Shown here: positions 35,774-44,836 of the stretch, piece by piece | How positions within the stretch are numbered: position 1 is the stretch's first letter | Layout of the letters: each line of letters begins with the position of its first letter | Origin: Candidatus Endomicrobiellum siamense | Lineage (GTDB): Bacteria; Elusimicrobiota; Endomicrobiia; Endomicrobiales; Endomicrobiaceae | Assembly (NCBI GenBank): GCA_031268145.1 | Contig: JAIRXS010000011.1 | Span: 1 to 54,731, forward strand | Direction of reading: 5' to 3' | DNA length: 54,731 nucleotides | Notes under the pieces: generated by a model | The model's input: the letters and a program-made list of their open reading frames with translations, nothing else | What the model was told of the DNA's origin: nothing | Database searches by the model: none | Program-made: the position numbers and the translations under genes

Positions 35774-37466
35774 CGCGTTTTTAATGTTTATATTTTTATA
35801 TTCTATTGATATTTTTGCAGGTAATGATATTTCTGCAAAAAACCTTTTTTTTTTAAACTATGACGCTCAGTCTAGCGCTATGGGAAACAGTATAGCAGCT
35901 TTTTCTAATAATTCTTTTTCTTTTATAAATTCTCCTTCAACAAATTTTAATTTTTTGCCCAAAAGAACAGATATTTCCTTTATCTCTTTACCAAGCAATA
36001 TTTCTAGTGCTATGTCTATTTCTATGCCATTTTCATTTGGAAATATTACAATAGTAGGTACTCATGGCCAATATTCTTCTAAAGAAGTTTATATAGACCA
36101 AGAGTACTATTTGAAGGATAGCTCTGTGTTATATTTAAATTATGCAGTACCTATTTCTAAATCATATCCTATATACAAAAATATTGGTGGTATTGGAATA
36201 ACAGTAAAAGGTTGTAAATTAGGTTTTAATGACATTTCATCTGTTATATACTCTTGTGATTTTGGAGCCCATTATAAACTTCATATGATAGATGACGGTT
36301 TTTTTGTTGTAATGAGCATTAAAAATTTAGGTAATAATAAAGTTAATTTAAACAATCAAACAGTCAAAGAAAACCTTGAAAATTTTGATTTTGCTTTAAG
36401 ATATAATTTTAGAGGAGTTTCTAATTTTGCACTTGTGGCAGATATGATTAAATTTTTTGATAACGCTAATATAGGCTATACATGTGGAGCTGAAATTTCT
36501 CCAGTATATCCTGCAACTTTTAAAGTAGGTTATACTGATTATAACAATGGTTTTTTGAAAGGTATTACTGCTGGTATTTTTCTAAATTTTAATTCGTTTA
36601 ATATAGGATATGCCTTTTCAGGAATCAATACTATAGAGGCAAAACATACTGTGAATATGGGTTTTATGTTTGGCAGCATAGAAGATGCTAATAAAGCTTA
36701 CAATTATTATTTAGGTGTTAACTTTATTAAAGCCAAGGAAGCATATGATAGAAAAGATTTTATAAACGCAAGGCAAATGTTTGAAAGTATTCTTGCTGTA
36801 TATCCAAACCATGAGCCATCTAAAAAATATTTACAAAAAATTATTTATGATCTTGATACGAACGAAAAAAGTGTGGAGCTTACTGTAAACAAGTTTTTAC
36901 ATAAAGCGCAAAAAGCATATGAAAATAATAATTTAATAAAGGCAAGAACTTATTATAGAAAAGTTTTGGGCGTAGATAGTGCTAATATGCTAGCATTAGG
37001 AGGTATTTCTAAAATAAATAAAATGTTAGAAGAATTAAGTCTAGATGAGAATAAAAAAATAAATGCAAAAAAGGTTATGTCTCTATGGGAAGAAGGAGTA
37101 AAGTTTTATGATAGAAAAGATTTCATTTTTGCACAGGAAAAATTCAAAGAAATTATATTAATTGACCCTCAAAATCCAGGAGCTTTAAAATATTTAACTC
37201 TTATTGCAACCCAACTGTCAAATATAATTTCAGTACAAGCTAAAATAGTTTTTGAACAAGCAATGCATTACTATAACGAAAAAAATTATAAAGAAGCTGC
37301 AAGACACTTTAGTGCGGCGTATGTTACAGATCCTGAAATGATTGAAGCTAAAGAGTATTATATACTTTCTAAAAAAGCATTAAAGCAAAGCTATGATGAT
37401 ATAGATTTATTTAAAGACAAACATATTAGTGATACTGTAAATAGTAAGGCATCAAGAAAAAAATAA
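35757..37466 (+). CDS. PorV/PorQ-like outer-membrane protein with C-terminal TPRs
   Basis: A signal peptide (KKLYSAFLMFIFLYSIDIFAG, about residues 2-22) precedes a beta-barrel region of about 290 residues. It opens with the family-typical YDAQSSAMGNSIAAF and SFINSPS. Residues 318-545 are TPR helices, including AKEAYDRKDFINARQMFESI, KAQKAYENNNLIKARTYYRK and GVKFYDRKDFIFAQEKFKEI. It overlaps the response regulator by 17 bases and ends the operon. PorV proteins act in type IX secretion in Bacteroidota and have poorly characterised relatives elsewhere. The TPR half should be periplasmic and may dock partner proteins. Confidence 0.75.
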   Translation: MKKLYSAFLMFIFLYSIDIFAGNDISAKNLFFLNYDAQSSAMGNSIAAFSNNSFSFINSPSTNFNFLPKRTDISFISLPSNISSAMSISMPFSFGNITIVGTHGQYSSKEVYIDQEYYLKDSSVLYLNYAVPISKSYPIYKNIGGIGITVKGCKLGFNDISSVIYSCDFGAHYKLHMIDDGFFVVMSIKNLGNNKVNLNNQTVKENLENFDFALRYNFRGVSNFALVADMIKFFDNANIGYTCGAEISPVYPATFKVGYTDYNNGFLKGITAGIFLNFNSFNIGYAFSGINTIEAKHTVNMGFMFGSIEDANKAYNYYLGVNFIKAKEAYDRKDFINARQMFESILAVYPNHEPSKKYLQKIIYDLDTNEKSVELTVNKFLHKAQKAYENNNLIKARTYYRKVLGVDSANMLALGGISKINKMLEELSLDENKKINAKKVMSLWEEGVKFYDRKDFIFAQEKFKEIILIDPQNPGALKYLTLIATQLSNIISVQAKIVFEQAMHYYNEKNYKEAARHFSAAYVTDPEMIEAKEYYILSKKALKQSYDDIDLFKDKHISDTVNSKASRKK

Positions 37467-37558
37467 ATGCAAAAAATTATTATAGCAAAACTTTGGCTTT
37501 TGTAAGAAAAAAAACAGTTGAAAAACGTTTTTAAATAAAATAAAACAAAAGAGGAAGA

Positions 37559-38542
37559 ATGTCTGAATTTAGAAAGGATCCGGTTTTAGATAGGTGGACT
37601 ATTATAGACGCTTCAAGAAAAATTAATAAAGTTTTAGATTATGGTAAATATCCTGAGGATATTTCTAAATGTCCTTTTTGTCCTGGCAATGAGTTTATGG
37701 TAAAACATAATATTCTAACTATTGCCAAAGAGGGAGATTTAAAAAATTGGGAGTTGAAAGTAGTTCCAAATACAAAACCAATATTAAATGTTGAGACGGT
37801 TTTAAAAAGAGAAGCATACGGTATATATGATAAAATGTGCGGGGTTGGTGCTCATGAAATTTTTATAGAGACACCTCAACATTTTATTAAAGCTCAAGAT
37901 GTTCCTATGCATTATTATGAAACTTTATATAAAGCTTTAGCTATGAGGATTAAAGATTTACGAAAAGACAGCAGATTAGAGTATATTTTGTTTTTTAAAA
38001 ATTATGGAAAATTTGCAAATGCCCTTTTGGAACATCCACATTCTCAGCTTATAGCAATGCCGACAATCCCAGGCACAATAAAGACTGAAATTGATTCTAG
38101 TAGAAATTATTTTGATAGCAAAGAAAGATGTGTTTTTTGTGATATTATTGCTCAAGAAATTTCAAGCTCATTAAGAATAGTCTATGAAAACGATTTATTT
38201 ATTTCCTTTTGTCCGTATGCATCAAGATACCCATTTGAAACATGGATTTTGCCAAAAAATCATCAATCGGATTTTGATTTTATTGAAAAAGATGAGATAG
38301 AAAGCTTATCTAGAATAACTAAAGAGGTATTGTCAAAAATAATTAGGACATTAGACAATTGTTCATATAATTATATGTTGCACACTAGTCCTTTAAAGAA
38401 TATTAATATACCATTTTATCATTGGTACATTAGTATAAAACCAGCAGTTATTAATGATATTGGTTTTGAGTGGGATAGCGGATTATATATCAATCCGGTA
38501 GCGCCTGAACATGCTGCAAAATTTTTAAGAGACCTTTATTAA
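37559..38542 (+). CDS. galT: Galactose-1-phosphate uridylyltransferase
   Basis: A HIT-superfamily nucleotidyltransferase that exchanges UMP between UDP-glucose and galactose 1-phosphate. Cys38 and Cys41 in CPFCPGNE bind metal, and the active-site motif HPHSQ is at 159-163 with nucleophile His161. A second CVFC follows near 191. The length of 327 aa is normal for class I. ATG has AAGAGGAAG upstream. The glgA gene follows nine bases later, so it may feed sugar-nucleotide pools for glycogen; related enzymes also use ADP or UDP with glucose 1-phosphate. Confidence 0.88.
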   Translation: MSEFRKDPVLDRWTIIDASRKINKVLDYGKYPEDISKCPFCPGNEFMVKHNILTIAKEGDLKNWELKVVPNTKPILNVETVLKREAYGIYDKMCGVGAHEIFIETPQHFIKAQDVPMHYYETLYKALAMRIKDLRKDSRLEYILFFKNYGKFANALLEHPHSQLIAMPTIPGTIKTEIDSSRNYFDSKERCVFCDIIAQEISSSLRIVYENDLFISFCPYASRYPFETWILPKNHQSDFDFIEKDEIESLSRITKEVLSKIIRTLDNCSYNYMLHTSPLKNINIPFYHWYISIKPAVINDIGFEWDSGLYINPVAPEHAAKFLRDLY

Positions 38543-38551
38543 GAGATACTG

Positions 38552-40027
38552 ATGAATATTTTAATGGTTGCTTCAGAATGTGTCCCTTTTATAAAAGTTG
38601 GGGGGTTAGCTGATGTTGTAGGAACAGTGCCTAAATATTTAAAAAGATTAGGTCACGATATAAGAATAATTTTGCCAAAATATAAAGCTATAGATGGTAA
38701 AAAATTTAACTTACAAACGCTTCCATTTAGATTAAGTGTTCAAGTAGGAAAAAGCAATGAAAATTTTAGAATAAAAAAATGCGTAACAGAAGATAAAATA
38801 GAAGTTTACTTTATAGAGAACATGCATTTTTTTAATCGCGCAGGAATATATGGTGAAGGTGGTTTAGATTATAACGATAATAAAGAGCGATATATTTTTT
38901 TTTGTAGGACAGCTTTGGAGTCCGTTAAAGCATTAATGTTTAGACCAGATATTATACATTGTCATGATTGGCAGACAGGTTTAATCCCTGCATATCTTAA
39001 AACAAATTTAAAAAATGATGGTTTTTTTTGGAGTACTTCTTGTGTATTTACAATACATAATATTGCTTATCAGGGACAATTTGGCGCTTCTACTGTAGAG
39101 GATGCTGGTTTTTCTTGGAAAGATTTTACATCTGAGAAATTGGAATATTATAATAATGTAAATTTTATGAAATGTGGCATTGCTATGGCTGATGCTGTTT
39201 CTACTGTAAGTCCTACTTACGCAAAGGAAATAAAAGAGTTTAATGGAAGAGGTATGGAAGTCGTGTTGAAGTCTAGGCACGATGAAGTTTATGGTATTTT
39301 AAATGGGATAGACTATGATTACTGGAATCCTTTGACAGATAAAGTTATAGCATCAAACTACGATAAAAATAACTTAATTGGGAAAATACTTTGTAAGAAA
39401 GATTTACAAAAGATTTGTGGTTTTAAAATATGTGATAATACTTACTTATTAGGTTGTGTCTCAAGGTTAGATGATCAAAAAGGTTTTGATATTATAGTTG
39501 ATGCACTTTATAATTTAAAAGATTTTGATATGCAATTTGTCGTTTTAGGATCAGGTAGTAATGAAATAAAAAAGAAATTAAAAGGAGCTGCGTTAAATAT
39601 ACCAAACAAAATTGCTGTATTTTTTGATTCTAATGAAACTCTTGCCCACAAGATTTATGCAGGGTGTGATAGTTATATGATGCCTTCTAAATTTGAACCT
39701 TGTGGACTTAGTCAAATGATTGCGTTAGCATATGGTACTATTCCAATAGTTAATCGTACTGGTGGTCTTTCAGATACAATAGCCTACTATAATCATTTTA
39801 CAAAAGAAGGCAATGGGTTTGTGTTTAATATAACCTACGGTGAAAATTTTGTCCAGACAATTTTAAAATCCTATAAAATATTTAAAGATAAACAAAATTG
39901 GAATACTGTAATATTAAATGCTTTAAGTAGTAATTTTTCGTGGGATAAATCTGTTTTAGAATATGAAAATATGTATAATGATTTGATTACAAGTAAGTTA
40001 AAAGAGACAGTTTTTATTAGAAGTTAA
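38552..40027 (+). CDS. glgA: Glycogen (starch) synthase
   Basis: A GT5 enzyme that extends alpha-1,4-glucan from ADP-glucose. The donor-binding KVGGL is at 15-19, HCHDWQTGL near 137 and the C-terminal ESCGL-equivalent FEPCGLSQMIALAYGTIPIV near 383. At 491 aa it is full length. It is adjacent to galT, and alpha-glucan phosphorylase is encoded at 51964-54561, so both synthesis and breakdown of glycogen are present in this window. No glgC or glgB is visible here. Confidence 0.95.
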   Translation: MNILMVASECVPFIKVGGLADVVGTVPKYLKRLGHDIRIILPKYKAIDGKKFNLQTLPFRLSVQVGKSNENFRIKKCVTEDKIEVYFIENMHFFNRAGIYGEGGLDYNDNKERYIFFCRTALESVKALMFRPDIIHCHDWQTGLIPAYLKTNLKNDGFFWSTSCVFTIHNIAYQGQFGASTVEDAGFSWKDFTSEKLEYYNNVNFMKCGIAMADAVSTVSPTYAKEIKEFNGRGMEVVLKSRHDEVYGILNGIDYDYWNPLTDKVIASNYDKNNLIGKILCKKDLQKICGFKICDNTYLLGCVSRLDDQKGFDIIVDALYNLKDFDMQFVVLGSGSNEIKKKLKGAALNIPNKIAVFFDSNETLAHKIYAGCDSYMMPSKFEPCGLSQMIALAYGTIPIVNRTGGLSDTIAYYNHFTKEGNGFVFNITYGENFVQTILKSYKIFKDKQNWNTVILNALSSNFSWDKSVLEYENMYNDLITSKLKETVFIRS

Positions 40028-40038
40028 CTCAGGTAGAG

Positions 40039-40776
40039 GTGAAAAAGTTGGCAAAGGTAGTGTTTAATACTATAAAATTTTTAAGTGTAATTTTTTTAAG
40101 TTCATTTTTTGTTTTAATTTCAAATTATTATTACCAAGTACAATCATACGTTTCTTCTCTTTATGACGATCTTAACATTGTTGTATTTTTTAAAGATAGT
40201 GTTAAAGATATAAATGCTCTTGCTGAAAAAATAAAAAATGTAGAAATATTGTACATTAAAGAGTTGGTTGATTCTACGCAGTCATATTTAAAAGCTTTGG
40301 AAAAGAATCCTTTTTTGAAAGATATATCAACTTCAGATACTATAGAGTCTATAGGTAGTTATGCTGTTGTTTTGCCTCAAGAGGTTTTTGATGAAAAATA
40401 TTTATTAAAAATAAGAAATGATATAGAGGCTATTGATGGCGTTGATGAGATAGTTTTTGATTCTTATTCCTTTAATCAATACAAAAAACTTAAAAATTTA
40501 TTGATATTATGTGAAAAAACATTTTTTTTCATCTTTTTTGTATTTGGAATTCTAGCTGTTGTTAAAGTAATTTCTTCTATTTTTTTGCAAGAGGTTAGTT
40601 TAAAGAAAATAGTTCAAAAGTTTTGTTCTTATTTTATGGCGGCTTCTATAGGATTTTTTATAGTTTGGATGTTAAGTATATTTTTTCAATATGATTTATC
40701 TATAGATAAATCATTAATTTTGTACATGATACCTTTTGCTGCTATATTTGGACTAATTTTTGATAATCACTTATAA
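40039..40776 (+). CDS. ftsX: FtsX-like cell-division permease
   Basis: A 245-aa protein with the FtsX layout: one N-terminal transmembrane helix (about 13-33), a periplasmic domain (about 35-150, starting LNIVVFFKDSV), and three C-terminal helices (about 155-177, 192-213, 222-242). It is shorter than typical 290-300 aa members. GTG 40039 follows AGGTAGA. FtsX normally pairs with the FtsE ATPase and activates an EnvC-type factor; the EnvC-like gene is next, but ftsE is not adjacent and would have to lie elsewhere. Confidence 0.8.
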   Translation: MKKLAKVVFNTIKFLSVIFLSSFFVLISNYYYQVQSYVSSLYDDLNIVVFFKDSVKDINALAEKIKNVEILYIKELVDSTQSYLKALEKNPFLKDISTSDTIESIGSYAVVLPQEVFDEKYLLKIRNDIEAIDGVDEIVFDSYSFNQYKKLKNLLILCEKTFFFIFFVFGILAVVKVISSIFLQEVSLKKIVQKFCSYFMAASIGFFIVWMLSIFFQYDLSIDKSLILYMIPFAAIFGLIFDNHL

Positions 40777-40788
40777 ACGAGTGATAAT

Positions 40789-41901
40789 ATGAAAAAAGTA
40801 TTTTTATTAATTTTTTTATTATTTTATTCTACTATGTTATTCTCTCAAAGTTCTGATTTAAAGATTAAATCAGAACAACTATCAAAAGTCAAAAAAACTA
40901 TTCAAACAAAAGAGCAAGAAAAACGGAAGCTTATTATTCAGGAAAAAACTTTTAAAAAAGAATTGGAAGATCTAAATAATAACATTATCCTAACAGAAGA
41001 AAAACTTAATAAGTGTATAAAGGACATAGCAATAGCACAAAAAAATCTCCAAAAAGCCTCTGAATTATATGATGTTGCTTCTTTAAAGAGTAAGGTTTGC
41101 GATAAAAGTATTCAAGATGAAATGAAATTTTTTAATAAAATAACTTTTGTATTGCCATATGAAAAAAATCCACTTGAATATAAAATGAGGAGAAAATTTT
41201 TGGAGAATAAAAAAACAAATTATGAAACAGCAAAAAAAGAATTAACTAATTTCTCTTTAGATTTAAAGAGATGGCAAAATGCAAAAAGTAAACTTTTGAA
41301 TTTACAAAAATACGAACAATCTTTAATAGTAAAACACAAAGAAATGATAGAAGAAAAAAATAAACTTTTAAATATGACATCTGGTAAACTTACAGCTGCT
41401 CAGCAAGAAATCAAAGCTTTAAATGATAGTGCAAAAGCTATGCAGGATTTAATAAATAAAATTATTGCTTCAAATAGACGACAAAGTAATTCTGTTATTA
41501 CTCCCAACCTGCAAGAGAAAAAAAAGAAATCTCTTCCTTGGCCTTTGACTGGCAGAATTATTGTAAATTTTGGCAAAAGTAAACACCCTCAGCTTGATAC
41601 TTATGTGATAAGTAATGGAATAAAAATTAAAAGTACAGATTTTAATAAAGTAAAAAGTATTGATTCTGGGTTAGTTATTTTTACTGGTAATTTTCGTTCT
41701 TATGGCAAAGTTGTTATAATAGGTCACAAAAGTTCTATTTTTTCTATTTATGGACTTTTAGATAATATTTACGTCAAAGAAAACCAGAAAGTAAATAAAG
41801 GCGACATTGTCGCTAGTGTTGGCAGCGGAAAAAATAGTATATTACATTTTGAGATAAGAAAGAATAATATCCCAGAAAATCCCATTTTATGGCTAAAATA
41901 A
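40789..41901 (+). CDS. EnvC-like murein hydrolase activator (degenerate LytM domain)
   Basis: A signal peptide (about 1-20) is followed by a long coiled coil (about 22-215) and a C-terminal LytM/M23 domain (about 250-370). The domain has SYGKVVIIGH and ends with ILHFEIRKNNIPENPILWL, but the usual HxxxD zinc pair is replaced by VISNGIKI. This matches EnvC, an activator of amidases that is not itself a hydrolase. It lies 12 bases after the FtsX-like gene, as expected for an FtsX partner at the division septum. Confidence 0.85.
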   Translation: MKKVFLLIFLLFYSTMLFSQSSDLKIKSEQLSKVKKTIQTKEQEKRKLIIQEKTFKKELEDLNNNIILTEEKLNKCIKDIAIAQKNLQKASELYDVASLKSKVCDKSIQDEMKFFNKITFVLPYEKNPLEYKMRRKFLENKKTNYETAKKELTNFSLDLKRWQNAKSKLLNLQKYEQSLIVKHKEMIEEKNKLLNMTSGKLTAAQQEIKALNDSAKAMQDLINKIIASNRRQSNSVITPNLQEKKKKSLPWPLTGRIIVNFGKSKHPQLDTYVISNGIKIKSTDFNKVKSIDSGLVIFTGNFRSYGKVVIIGHKSSIFSIYGLLDNIYVKENQKVNKGDIVASVGSGKNSILHFEIRKNNIPENPILWLK

Positions 41902-41928
41902 GTTGGAAAATGTTTTTTGAGGGAATAA

Positions 41929-42338
41929 ATGAAAAGGATAAAAAGAAATTTCTTTTTTTTTATATTATTAAATTTTTTAAAAGTTTTTTGCTTTTCACAA
42001 ACTGATGAAACATACGAAAAATTAGGCGTTTTTGTAGATGTTATGGAAATAATAGATACAAACTATGTTTTAGAAACAAAATCACAAAATTTAGTAATTA
42101 GTGCAATGAAAGGTATGGTTGGTTCTTTAGATCAATTTCGCAATATATGAAGGTAGTGTCCAAACTGTTTTTCCTTTATCTGATAGTACGGCTTTAAGAC
42201 TTACAATAGCAAAATATTATTTACCATCTGGTGGTCGTCCAATTGATTGCTCAAATGAAAAAACTGCTAAAAATGGTTAAAGTTATGGAAAATATAGAAA
42301 ATTCTAAAGAATTATCAAATATAAAAAAGAAAAAATAA
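41929..42338 (+). pseudogene. Carboxyl-terminal protease (S41, CtpA-like), internally deleted
   Basis: The N-terminus of a periplasmic S41 protease is present (signal-like stretch, then ETYEKLGVFVDVMEIIDTNY and AMKGMVGSLDQF) and stops at 42150. After a frame shift the C-terminal end of the same family resumes as GSVQTVFPLSDSTALRLTIA followed by KYYLPSGG and ends soon after. The PDZ domain and the catalytic Ser/Lys region, roughly 200 codons, are missing. The order ftsX-envC-ctpA is common in bacteria, which supports the identification. The gene is inactive. Confidence 0.85.
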
Positions 42339-42357
42339 TTTTGTGTTTGGAGATGGC

Positions 42358-42804
42358 ATGTCAAGTAGAAAAAAAACAGAAAGTTTATGGGTTAAATTAT
42401 ATATAATAATATTATTTTTTTGTGGTGTAGCCATATGGTTTTGTGTACAACCTATAAAAAAACAAACTATTTCGCTTGATGTCTATATAGATAAAAAAAT
42501 TGTTGAAACTCTAATTGAAAAAGGCATAACACAAGACGACATATTAAAACAATATGTAAGAGAAAGAACAACTATCAGTGCTAAATGGGATGAGTTTTAT
42601 AAAGTAGTAAAACTAAAGCCTAATCAAAATGCTCAGCTCTTCCAAAATGAATTCAGGCAAATTGCAAGAGATATGAAAGTAGGATTAAATAGACTAGACA
42701 ATATAGATGGTTCAATCACGTATAGATTTTATTCTCCTGATAAAACGTACTACAATATAACTATCGTTCCTGTGAAGTCTTTAAAAAATGGATATAAGAG
42801 ATGA
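42358..42804 (+). CDS. Small membrane-anchored protein of unknown function
   Basis: A 148-aa protein with one transmembrane helix (about 14-34) and a periplasmic, probably mixed alpha/beta remainder. I do not recognise it. I place the start at ATG 42358, five bases after TTGGAG, rather than GTG 42343. Its stop overlaps the tsaD start as ATGA. In relatives a divergent polysaccharide deacetylase often follows ctpA, and this protein might be the N-terminal part of such a gene, but no catalytic motif is present to confirm that. Confidence 0.6.
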   Translation: MSSRKKTESLWVKLYIIILFFCGVAIWFCVQPIKKQTISLDVYIDKKIVETLIEKGITQDDILKQYVRERTTISAKWDEFYKVVKLKPNQNAQLFQNEFRQIARDMKVGLNRLDNIDGSITYRFYSPDKTYYNITIVPVKSLKNGYKR

Positions 42805-43820
42805 ATATTTTTGCAATAGAAACTTCTTGTGATGAAACTTCTGCATCAGTTATTTCAAATGGTACAGATGTTAAATCTTTAGTAATTTCATCACAAACAT
42901 CTATACATGCAAAATTTTGTGGAGTTGTTCCAGAACTTGCCAGTCGTGCGCACATAGAAAATATAAATCCAGTAATAGCTAAAGCTTTAAGCGATGCTAA
43001 GATTAACTTTAAAGATTTTGCAAAAAAAATTGATGCTATATCTTTTACTGTAGGCCCTGGTCTTTCTGGAGCGCTGCTTGTTGGTGCAGTTGCGGCAAAG
43101 GCGTTGGCAAGTGTATATAAAAAACCATTAATACCTGTAAATCATTTGGAAGGGCATTTGTATTCTTCTTTTATTGAGAATCCTTTAAAACCGCCATTTT
43201 TAGCTCTTATAGTATCTGGCGGACATACGGAGCTTATTGTAGTTGAAGATTTTGGTAAATATAAAATATTAGGTGGCACAAGAGATGATGCAGTTGGAGA
43301 GGCTTTTGATAAAGCTGCAAAGATGTTAGGTCTTTCCTATCCTGGAGGGCCAATAATTGATAAAAGAGCTGAACAAGGAAATCCTTTTGCAATTAAATTT
43401 ACTCGTCCGTATTTAAAAGGTAGTTGGGACTTTTCATTTTCTGGAATAAAGACATCTCTTTTGAACTATCTAAAAGCAAACCCAATAAAAAGTCAGCAGC
43501 ATTTAAATGATATATGCGCTTCTTTTAGAATGGCAATAGCAGAAACTTTAAATTTTAAAGCTTTTGAAGCTGTTAAAAAATTTAATTTAGACAAAATTGT
43601 TTTAGGAGGAGGGGTAAGTTCTAACTTTTTAGTAAGACGTATGTTTTTAGAAAGCGGCAAAAACAATAAAATAAAAATTTTTCTTCCATCTCCAATATAT
43701 TGTACAGATAATGCCGCTATGATTGGATGTGTAGCATATTTAAAACAAAAAAAATGCGGTTTAAATTATAATAGTTTACAACTAAAACCAACCCCATCTC
43801 TTGTACTGTCTAATTGGTAA
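42801..43820 (+). CDS. tsaD: tRNA threonylcarbamoyladenosine synthase subunit TsaD
   Basis: The catalytic subunit transferring threonylcarbamoyl to A37 of ANN-decoding tRNAs. The start AIETSCDETSASV at 4-16 is diagnostic, and the metal ligands His115 and His119 lie in HLEGH. SGGHTEL, DDAVGEAFDKAAKMLGL and the C-terminal GGGVSSN and TDNAAMIG follow. At 339 aa it is full length. It is translationally coupled to the preceding small gene through an ATGA overlap. Confidence 0.96.
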   Translation: MNIFAIETSCDETSASVISNGTDVKSLVISSQTSIHAKFCGVVPELASRAHIENINPVIAKALSDAKINFKDFAKKIDAISFTVGPGLSGALLVGAVAAKALASVYKKPLIPVNHLEGHLYSSFIENPLKPPFLALIVSGGHTELIVVEDFGKYKILGGTRDDAVGEAFDKAAKMLGLSYPGGPIIDKRAEQGNPFAIKFTRPYLKGSWDFSFSGIKTSLLNYLKANPIKSQQHLNDICASFRMAIAETLNFKAFEAVKKFNLDKIVLGGGVSSNFLVRRMFLESGKNNKIKIFLPSPIYCTDNAAMIGCVAYLKQKKCGLNYNSLQLKPTPSLVLSNW

Positions 43821-43836
43821 GGCAAAAATAATTAAA

Positions 43837-44817
43837 ATGAACAAATTAAGTATAGGTAATATAAAATTTCGTAATAATATTTTTCTTGCTCCAATGGCAG
43901 GCATTACGGATTTACCGTTGCGTCTTCTTGCAAAGGAAGGCGGTGCAGGACTAGTGTATACTGAAATGGTTTCTGCCAAAGCTCTTGTCTATCATGATGA
44001 AAGTACAAAAAGTCTTTTAAAGATAAAAGATCAAGAAAGGCCAGTAGCTGCACAGATCTTTGGAGGAGAAGCTAGCAGCATGAGAGAAGCTGCTAAGATT
44101 GTACAAGATATTGGCGCTGATATTTTAGATATTAATTTGGGTTGTCCTGTACGAAAAGTAGCAAAAGCTGGAGCAGGGGCAAAACTTCTTGCTAATGAGC
44201 GGCTTGTAGCTAAAATTTTAGAGACTGTTGTTTGTAGTGTACAGATACCTGTTACAATTAAAATACGTGTAGGTCTTTTGCAGGGGAAAAATATAGCTAA
44301 AGAAATTATCAATATAGCTCAAAATGTTGGCGTAAAAATGGTAGCAGTTCACGCAAGGCCTGCATCTTTAGGGCATTCAGGTAAACCTGATTTAAATGCT
44401 TTTGCAGAATCTTGTATTGATGCAAAAATTCCGATTATTGCAAATGGTGGCATTGTTGATGAAAAAACTGCTCAGGCCTTTATGAAAATACCAAATTGTT
44501 CAGGTTTAATGATAGGACGAGGAGCTATTGGCAATTATTCAATATTTGAAAGATTAGAAAGTTTTTTTTCTTCTGGTAAAATTTTGTCAAAACCTAGTAA
44601 AACAGAAAAAATTCAATGGTTAGAAAAGCATGTTAAATATTTAATTGATAATTATGGTATAAAAAAAGGTTTGGGTGCTTTTAGGAAAGTAGCGTATTAT
44701 TATGTTAAAGATTTTCCTAATGCGTCAAAAATACGTTTTATGATAAATACTATGATTAGTTTGGATGATTTTAACGCAATATTAGATAATCTGTATGAAA
44801 ATTATGGTTTCTTATAG
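43837..44817 (+). CDS. dus: tRNA-dihydrouridine synthase (DusB-like)
   Basis: A FMN enzyme that reduces uridines in tRNA D-loops. The N-terminus NIFLAPMAGITDLPLR is typical, the catalytic Cys is in NLGCPVRKVAKAGAGA near 101, and HARPASLGHSG near 168 and GLMIGRGAIGN near 222 are further family motifs. The frame opens at 43801 inside tsaD, but ATG 43837 directly precedes the conserved region and gives the usual length of 326 aa. Confidence 0.93.
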   Translation: MNKLSIGNIKFRNNIFLAPMAGITDLPLRLLAKEGGAGLVYTEMVSAKALVYHDESTKSLLKIKDQERPVAAQIFGGEASSMREAAKIVQDIGADILDINLGCPVRKVAKAGAGAKLLANERLVAKILETVVCSVQIPVTIKIRVGLLQGKNIAKEIINIAQNVGVKMVAVHARPASLGHSGKPDLNAFAESCIDAKIPIIANGGIVDEKTAQAFMKIPNCSGLMIGRGAIGNYSIFERLESFFSSGKILSKPSKTEKIQWLEKHVKYLIDNYGIKKGLGAFRKVAYYYVKDFPNASKIRFMINTMISLDDFNAILDNLYENYGFL

Positions 44818-44836
44818 GTAAAAAGCATAACAAGTC

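Noticed and set aside
28624-37466. Type VI secretion regulatory module
   Set aside because: Kinase, FHA and PP2C are also found in T6SS loci, but no Tss/Vip/Hcp/Vgr gene occurs in the window.
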